This document shows, in pieces, positions 56,829-64,000 of a DNA stretch of 64,000 nt. The stretch covers positions 57,745-121,744 of the forward strand of contig KB445801.1 in the NCBI GenBank assembly GCA_000320605.2. The letters run 5' to 3'. The translations under genes and the position numbers were made by a program. The notes beneath the pieces are model-generated. The model worked only from the letters and a program-made list of their open reading frames with translations, ran no database searches and was not told the DNA's origin. This DNA comes from Gelatoporia subvermispora B. Taxonomy: Eukaryota; Basidiomycota; Agaricomycetes; Polyporales; Gelatoporiaceae. Position 1 is the first letter of the stretch, and each line of letters starts with the position of its first letter.

Positions 56829-57666
56829 ATTTTACTGATTATCCTTTTGCATCTGCAGGGCAGACACATGGTGTACCGGATCATGAACCGGAAGACGGGA
56901 TCCCGGACCATTGGGGAATCGACTACCCTCCAGCGCCTTCACGAAGAGGGTGACCCTCAGTCTCCAGGGCGGGGGCACCGAAGCTGGCGATCACTAGAAC
57001 TTCCACCATTTCATACAAGTCATGTGTTGCATAGGATGCCCCTGCCTTTATTAACGAGATTGATCCGTGATGAATGACAATACCTCTTCACGAAATACAT
57101 TCTAGTCGTTGAACAATATCAAACACGGGTGTGCCGACACGCTGAGAAAGTTTGCCTGACAATACAGATTAAGCATACTTTTCCGATGTAGCTTCCCGTA
57201 CTCACTCATGATCAGATGCATGGACGCTGAGAACTAGCCACTAGTGTTTTGGTCGAAATAGTGCTAGATTGTCTGAACCAAACACACAGTCTCCATTTTC
57301 CAAACGCCCGAGATAATCAAGCTCTTGTATAATTTCATTTCATTGAATGGATACCACTGCCGTCCTCTTCCTTGTACAAGTCAGAAATCTCGGAATCGTT
57401 CTTCGAATTAGGGCCGTGCTGTCCGTTGTTTTCTTCATCTGAGTCGTATCCGAAGTCCTCAATCACAGTCATCGCCGAGATAGTCGGCAACAACGAGGTC
57501 GTTTTCGCACAAATTTGCGTGGTCCCAGCGCGTAAATACGGCTTATGTTGCACCGCCCTCCGTTAATATGACAGAGGAGACACATTCTCAATGCTGATCG
57601 GCCAGACTAGCCTTCAAAGCGCACAGATGCATTAAGATATATCATCGATGAACGAAGAAAGGACCA
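56829..57666. other. Gap downstream of the Pro/Tyr-rich gene
   Basis: May hold a last exon (about 56850-57075) of the upstream gene. A minus-strand acidic frame (57335-57553) has no supporting context. Otherwise nothing. Confidence 0.35.
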
Positions 57667-59504
57667 TCACGTCCACGGCATAAAGATGTGACGAGAGACA
57701 TTCAATGCTACATCCGGGTCCCAGTGGTATTCCTCGGGTAAGAGAGTGCCTGCTCTCAGAAGTCTAGGATCCATCCAGTCAAACAAACCATCATTCTTCC
57801 ACCCTTCCTGTTCCATCCACCGCAAGACAAGTCCCCGTATCATCTCATAATTCGGTGTTTCATCGAATAAAAGGCTCCGGCTATGTTCGAAGAGCGCGGT
57901 AAACACTGGTGGCGACTGGGCAAGGAGCTTGCGCATCGCTTCCCCAGCTTTCATTTCACCGATCCGCTGATGTTTCGCATCCACACTGGAAGCGTAAATA
58001 CTTTGCCAGGGTAATCTGTCGTGAAGCAGATACAGAAGGGTATTGCCGAATGCTTCGACGACTGAGTTCTACATGTGCAAATTCAGAGAACGGCAACACA
58101 TGAGAGGGTGACTAGTACATGCTATATTCACAATGAGAACAATAGCTGGAATATCGTGCCGTACCAATATGCCTGCGACCCTTGAATAATATGTGCGGCC
58201 GTGTCATGGGGTTCACGCAGAGCTTGGATACACCAAAGTCGAAGAGAAACAGCACGTTTCGGTGTTCATTCATCCCCATGGCAAAGTTAGAGGGCTTGAT
58301 ATCACAGATTACTATACCCCGGGAGTGTGCAAACTCAATGCGCGCAAGCTTCAAAGAAATAAGTGTCTCACGGTCCTGATGAGTTGGCGTAAGATGGAAC
58401 TTACTATTTGGAGGGCGAGCATGCATGTCGTTTTCGGTGAGAAGGTTCTTCTGCAGAACCGTCGTAGTCGGTTCAAATTTGGACCCAATCTATCCATTAT
58501 CATCACGCCGGCGCCCCTCTCCTCACCGTCCCACCGCGGCTCTAGGATTCCGAAATGACACTTATAGTTAGCACATCGAGCGCTGCTTGCACATCCTTTG
58601 GCAAGTGCACATCATACGCGCAAGCGGGAGTCGCGCTACAGGCGTGCTCCGGTACCGCACAGTCGAAATGCCGCTCGGAGATCGACTTGAGGAGCGAAAG
58701 TCAACCAAGGGCCTCAGGTGGCATGGCCGATGCTTACCCGCCGCAGGTCAATCACCCAACCCAAGGTTAGTCCACGCCTTGCCATGAATAATCAGCTTCT
58801 AACCTTATGCAAGCATGAGCGAGTATGAGTGAGGTTGAGAGTAGACGTACTTACTGGTGCATCAGCCTCATTTGGGCGACGATTGAAGGCGGTTCGTGGA
58901 CAGCGATCTTGTCAGTAGGCGCCATTTGCTCGAACAATTTTTGCGCGCTCTTGAACCGTCTCGCCATCTGACCCTTCGTGGGAGCACTCCAAGTATCCCA
59001 ATCACCTTGTACCGGATCTGAACCGCCGGAGTCAAGAACTGAAACATCTGTGAGCCTTCGTTTGAGCTCGGCTTGATCCTCATAGACGGCATAGCAGAAA
59101 ATCATGAAGCTGGTGTAGTCGAGTTGATGAGGAAGAGGAAAGGGAATGGGATCCTCCCACTTTCTGAAGTCATTAAGAAAGGGAGCTGTGTGAACGTAAA
59201 GTGGTCTTTCATCCGAATCCACGGGAAGATGAATGGTGATAACACGTTTTTCCATAGGCAGAGCAGGGGATGTAGCACAGTAGAAGACCCGATAAATGCC
59301 TTCCGATTTGCGAGACAAAATCACGAAAAGCCTACAAAACGCCCACGAGATTGGGTCATTGCCTTGAAAACCAAAATCATCTGAGAGTACACGAAGTACC
59401 AGAAAAGGACACGTCGCTAAGTTGGACGCTGTGCACAGACCGAACCTCGACGCCCATTCCCCATCATCAGGTCGGAGCTTGGCTAGCACAAAGTTTGGGG
59501 GCAT
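57667..59504 (-). pseudogene. HAD-CK1 fusion, copy B: HAD domain and kinase N-lobe deleted
   Basis: Exon 1 (59504-58851) is a full N-terminal domain (MPPNFVLAKLRPDDGEWASR to IVAQMRLMHQ), clearly paralogous to copy A. The next exon (about 58795-58735) keeps WQGVD but then has stops. The sequence jumps from there directly to the kinase region near 58570, so the whole HAD-like domain, the glycine loop and the VAIK lysine are gone. Remaining kinase parts are GILEPRWDGEERGAGVMIMD, LARIEFAHSRGIVICDIKPS (catalytic-loop Arg changed to Cys) and DFGVSKL. The C-terminal exon 57984-57667 ends MPWT like copy A. It could at most express the N-terminal domain alone. Confidence 0.7.
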
Positions 59505-60019
59505 AGAGTGAACGTCGATACAACCCTGGTGCCTCCGTCAGTTTTGCCATCTAGCACTTTACGAGTACCGACCTGCTCACACAGGAAGTTGAGCATGACT
59601 GAGATGTCTGAAGACGTTCCCCGGCCCGTGCAATGGTTGGTCCTCGGTGACTGCCAAATGCAAGCTGAGTCAGGCTTCAGAATGCTTAGCTTCTGGTTCC
59701 AGGTATCTCAGCGCCGTAGAAGCAGCACCAAATTATCTGAAAGAAGACCAGGCAGTCATCGTGGGCTGAGTTCCTGAACGCGGACGTAAAGGTGAATTTC
59801 TGAAGGGCGGGGCCACTGAGTTACCATATGGAAGCTGGTTGAAGCGCCCGGCGGTGGTTCGAGCAGGGCCGATGATCATGAAACCAGCGTCCAAATCCGC
59901 CTCCACTTCCCACATTTGTGTGGCAATCCGCGCAAAATCCCACAACGCGATGACTTCCAGATCGGCTGTTCCGATGCTCCGAATCACATCGCGAGTCCTC
60001 CTGCTGATGTGCAAATAGC
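59505..60019. other. Spacer between copies B and C
   Basis: Nothing recognised except the end of the duplicated unit. The C-terminal end of copy C diverges from A and B after QHVQMEW near 60090, marking a duplication edge. Confidence 0.4.
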
Positions 60020-63000
60020 TCAAGCAAGCATCCGAGCGAGATTCCACAATGCTCCCGCTGCCATCTCGACGCGTAGTGCCCACTCCATTTGGACGTGTTG
60101 AAAGGTGTCAAACGCTACTTCTGGATCCCACAGACATTCCCCAGGTAGTAGCGTCCCCCTCTTCAGGAATTTGGGGTCGATCCAGTCGAATAACCCATTA
60201 TTCTCCCATCTCTCTGTCTGCATCCTTCGTAAGAGGATACCTCGTATGAAATCATAGTCCGGCTTCTCTTCGAACGGGAGGCTGCGGCTATGGTCGAATA
60301 ATGCAGTGAGCTCTGGTGGCGACTGTGCAAGAAGCTTGCGCATCGCATTTCCGGCTTTCATCTCCCCGATGCGTAGAAGCTTTGCATCTTCATTGGGAGC
60401 GTAGATCCCTTGGCAGGGTAGTCTGTCATGTAGCAAACAGAGAAGCGTTGTGCCAAAGGCCTCGATGTCATCTCGGCGACAAAGCTCTATGTGTTAGGAA
60501 TCAGAGAATTGTGACGCTCAAGACGATGCTGTACACTGACCACGGCCGAAATGAGAATTATAACTAGAGTACCGTGCAGTACCAATATGCCGCCGGCCCT
60601 TCCTGAAAGGTATGTGCTTGCCTGGTATAGGATCCAGGCAGAGTTTGCATACCCCAAAATCGAAAATGAATAGGACATTCTGATACTCGTTCATCCCCAT
60701 GGCGAAGTTCGTGGGTTTGATATCACGGATCATAATTCCGCGTGAATGAACGATTCAATGCGCGTAATCTCGCAAAGGCACACTCAGACACTTCTTTGTC
60801 AAGTAGCGGTATGAAATATAACTCACCATCTGAAGAGCGAGCATACACACTGTCTTCATCGAAAATGTCCCTTTGCAAAACCGACGGAGCTGGTCGAGAT
60901 AAGAGCCCAGCTTATCCATGATCATGACGCCGGCACCTCATTCACCATACCAGCGCGGCTCGAGAATTCCGAGGTGACCTTTGAGAGCTCGGTAGATCTT
61001 CGCTTCGTACGGAAGCACACATGGAAGGTGCAACTCTTCATCGGGCATGTCAACCTTGATCGCCACTTCGTCCTTCGTGAAGAGGTGGAACGCTTTGTAC
61101 ACTGTGCCTTCAACGATGCGTCAAAGCCTGTGACAGACAGTATATAGCCCAAGAAATCAGAGGTTCTTACCGAAACTGCCGCCGCCCAGTATCTCATTGC
61201 ATTGCCACAGCCCTCGAATACGACACGGTGGACAGTAATCCATGGCCGGTTTGTAAGATTGATCATCCTCTAGTCGCGATTCCAGAACAGCGTAAAAATG
61301 GTCGATGCTGTCAGCCGAGTATGTCGGGGGCGCTGTATCTAAGCGTACGGAGGACGTAAGACTTTCGGCACGGTGGATCAAGGCACTCTAGAATCCTGCA
61401 GCACGTGCAGGTTCAATTGCCCGGAACGTAGACCCGGCCATGAGTAGTATCTCCCAAGCGTCAATACCTGGGTATATAATTCTCGCATGGGCTAGGATGC
61501 TGTCACACGTCTCCGAGATCGGTGTATACAAGTCCCGAGGAGCTACAGTGTTCTTGAGTATGTGCATAACCGAAGGAAGGTCAGGGTCCTGCGAGAACAA
61601 CGTCTCGGGGAGAGGAAGAGCCAACAATTCGACTCCATTCAAACGCAAGAGATCGAGCCCAAAACGAGCATCTTCGTATAAAATTGGGCGGCGCAGTATT
61701 TTGAGGGCGTTGTTCATTGTAGCGGTGCATTCATTGATCACGCACCCGAGGTGCATGGCAATGCCGTACAACGCAAGTCGCATGATATCGACTGGGCGAG
61801 CCTTTGAGTTGCCCCGAGTTCTGGAGGACTCGCAGTCTATGTACAGACGCAGTGCTTTGTGTCCGGAGTGTGTCGCCCTTGCATGTGGGACCAAGGACAT
61901 GACAGCTTCAACGATGGCCGTATCTCGATCCTTGTCGAAAGCCGGATGACGTTAGCGTGCTGATGGCAAGTATGGTACCTACTCACGATCAGTGTTCCGA
62001 TAAGATCGAAGACAGCCATACGGAATATACCAGCATGTATCCGAGGACAAAGCACGGGGTGTTCCGCTACATCGAAGTCTGGGGTAGGATCATCCCAACG
62101 GACTACCGTTTCCTGATCTTCAGGAAGCGGTTGCCCATCATAAGGTACGTTTTCGTCTATGAAGATTTCGATTGCAGTGCGCGCATCTGCCCGCAATTCA
62201 GCGCTCTCCCTCAAAGTCACGGCGCCACATGCGCGCTTCGGGATCGAGGTATCGAAACATCCGTTGGTGATGGATGATGGACTAGAAGATGGTAAGCGTC
62301 AATTTTGGGATACAAGGACAGACCTCTGAGCTGAGGAGCAGACACTCACACGTCGCAGGTCAACCACCCAATCCGACGTCAAATCTACCCCTTGCCACGT
62401 GTATTCGCTTTCCAGTCTTAAAGGCGTTAGTCAGTACACAGAGAACGTAGTAAGCTGCGCTTACCGCTACATCAATCGCATTTCAGAAGGAATCGTAGGC
62501 GGTTCTCGAATGGAGATGCCATCAACGGTCAACATATGCTTGAGGAGACTCTGTCCATCTTTCAGCATCCTAGCCCGCCGACATCTCGGTGAAGCACTCC
62601 AGGTATCCCAGTTCTCCAAGACCGGATCTGAACCACCAGAGTCACATCTGAGCAGAACCCCAAGCCTGGTTCTGACTTCGTACAGGTCGTGGTGGGCAGC
62701 ATAACAGAATATAACAAAGCTAGTGTAGTCGAGTTGATAGAAGGTAGGGCATGGCATAGAGTCATGCAGCAGCCTGAAGTCATGTAGGAAGGGAGCGGTG
62801 TGAATGTAGAGGGGTTGTCTAGCGGAGTCTAGAGGGGGATGCACCGAGATGACACGTGTCTCCGTTGATTCTGCAGGAGCGATTGCGCAGTAAAATCCGC
62901 GATAGATACCTTCCGGCTTGTGTGGCGAAATGACAAAAAGTCTGCCCATAGACATGTATGTCGAGCCGTTACCAGGCAAGCCATAGGCATCTGATAATAC

Positions 63001-63101
63001 GCGAAGTGCCAAAAAGGGGCGCGTTGTCAGCTTTTCAGCTGTGCTGAGGCCCGCTGCCCATGATCAGGTCGGAGCCGAGTTAGCACGAAGTTGGGTGGCA
63101 T
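60020..63101 (-). pseudogene. HAD-CK1 fusion, copy C: full layout with stops and frameshifts
   Basis: All parts of copy A are present in the same order. The N-terminal domain begins MPPNFVLTRLRPD at 63101. The linker has YTWQGVDLTSDWVVDLRR. HAD motif I is AVFDLIGTLI near 62010, with EILLMAGSTFRAIEPARAAG following. The kinase has GGGSFG, RDIKPTNFAMG, DFGVCKL and HIGTARYSS. Lesions on comparison with A: a short deletion and frameshift after LRPDH (near 63060), CAG to TAG after ARAAGF (61391-61389), a stop after WYGE (near 60941), and a one-base loss in the RIEF segment (near 60755). The C-terminus is extended by about 20 unrelated residues. Several independent lesions argue against sequencing error. 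Confidence 0.72.
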
Positions 63102-64000
63102 GTGGTGGATGTAAATGTAGATGGGACTGCGATATGTCTGTCAGATATCGGCTGCTAGCATTGAGTGCTCCACCGACACCCAGCTCGTTTCTGCAATGCC
63201 TAGTCACTACACGGTAGGACAGAGAAGCACAACAACGTCTCTGTGCGAAATGTGGTGCTGCTCCCACTCGAAACCGCAAGGATGCGAGTCGAGTTGGCAG
63301 CAGGCTGACAACGTGAACCTGGACCCCAGAATTCCGGCGCTGCAAACGCATGTGCGGCTTCTGTCCCCGGGAAGAAGACGACCAGCAGGAACGGGCGCCC
63401 ACGCGCCATGATTGATGCCCTAGCGAACTTACCAAATCAGAGCATCAATCAAGCGCCACGCCCAAGCGTTTGCAGGACTCGGACTCGATTTCACGCTCAT
63501 CTTCATGGATCGTATCTATTTCCGTCACCCATGACAGCTTACGAATACTCTCAGAACAATATTTTTTATTCAATCGTTAGCCGTTCTCCGTCAGGGGTCT
63601 GGAAGATTGCGGTACCTGACTTGGCGTGGCGTGGAAGTATGAGTCGCGGTACAGCTCGAACGGACTGCCTGAGACTGAGTCCCAAAAGGTCAGCTGTAGC
63701 CCTACTGATCACTCGCTAGGCCATATGGTCTTGTCGGGACGTATGCTGACTGAGCTTTCTACGGTTCGAGGATGTCACTTCCGTAGCTGAATGCGGCGAA
63801 AGATGAAAAACCACCATGTATCGTGCAAAGGCCGACCTGCAAACGTTGTTTCGCTGGTTCAACATGCGTGCCTGCGGATTTAGACTGCGTACACTCCTAT
63901 ACAGTCGATGTTAATGCGATTCACAATGTTTCCTCACATGAGAGACTTTTTTCCAGGGCCTAGGCTACCTAATTCTCAGATCAACGAACGGTCCGATTTG
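63102..64000. other. Flank of copy C to the window end
   Basis: Part of it (about 63420-63660) resembles the flank of copy A. No gene recognised; a gene crossing the right edge cannot be excluded. Confidence 0.4.

Noticed and set aside
1..64000. tRNA, rRNA or CRISPR features
   Set aside because: No cloverleaf with a credible T-loop (GGTTCRA context), no rRNA-like block and no regularly spaced repeats were found by eye.

Overview
The window reads as nuclear DNA of an agaricomycete (mushroom-forming basidiomycete, possibly Polyporales). It is gene-dense and GC-rich, and most introns are 45-70 bp with GT..AG ends. The families fit this group: F-box and BTB proteins, a monocarboxylate-type MFS pair, a GPI-anchored GH16, several divergent paralogues, and a CK1-type kinase fusion. 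The species assignment is inference. All gene models below were assembled by hand from splice signals, reading phase and family knowledge; no search was run.

Region 1 (1-15 kb): two divergent Cdc20/Fizzy-type WD40 genes (46-1652 + and 12329-13940 -), both 498 codons with one shared intron position. Between them lie a single-pass membrane protein with SPxK/R repeats, a Nudix hydrolase, a small secreted GPI-type protein and a seven-exon F-box protein.

Region 2 (15.9-24.2 kb): two tandem 14-exon MFS transporters that share 4-nt and 10-nt microexons. Between them are a BTB remnant, a decayed zinc-independent MDR oxidoreductase and an unidentified minus-strand gene.

Region 3 (24.9-35.5 kb): housekeeping-like genes. 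These are a divergent G-alpha subunit with Ser in place of the catalytic Gln, an endosomal Na+/H+ exchanger, a DUF202-like membrane protein and mitochondrial OXA1, followed by a BTB pseudogene with two in-frame stops.

Region 4 (36.75-44.65 kb): a 7.9-kb DNA element bounded by 24-bp imperfect inverted repeats. It carries a three-exon DDE integrase, a second plus-strand ORF, a large antisense protein, and two exons of a host alanine aminotransferase with their intron still present.

Region 5 (44.8-50.6 kb): a GPI-anchored GH16 glucanase and a TPR/F-box/repeat protein.

Region 6 (51-64 kb): three direct copies of an unusual 895-residue architecture: an unrecognised N-terminal domain, a HAD-like fold and a CK1-like kinase. 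Copy A is intact. Copy B has lost the HAD domain and the kinase N-lobe. Copy C is full length but has stops and frameshifts. A Pro/Tyr/Gln-rich gene sits between A and B. The HAD-CK1 family and the inverted-repeat element are the best candidates for undescribed systems.
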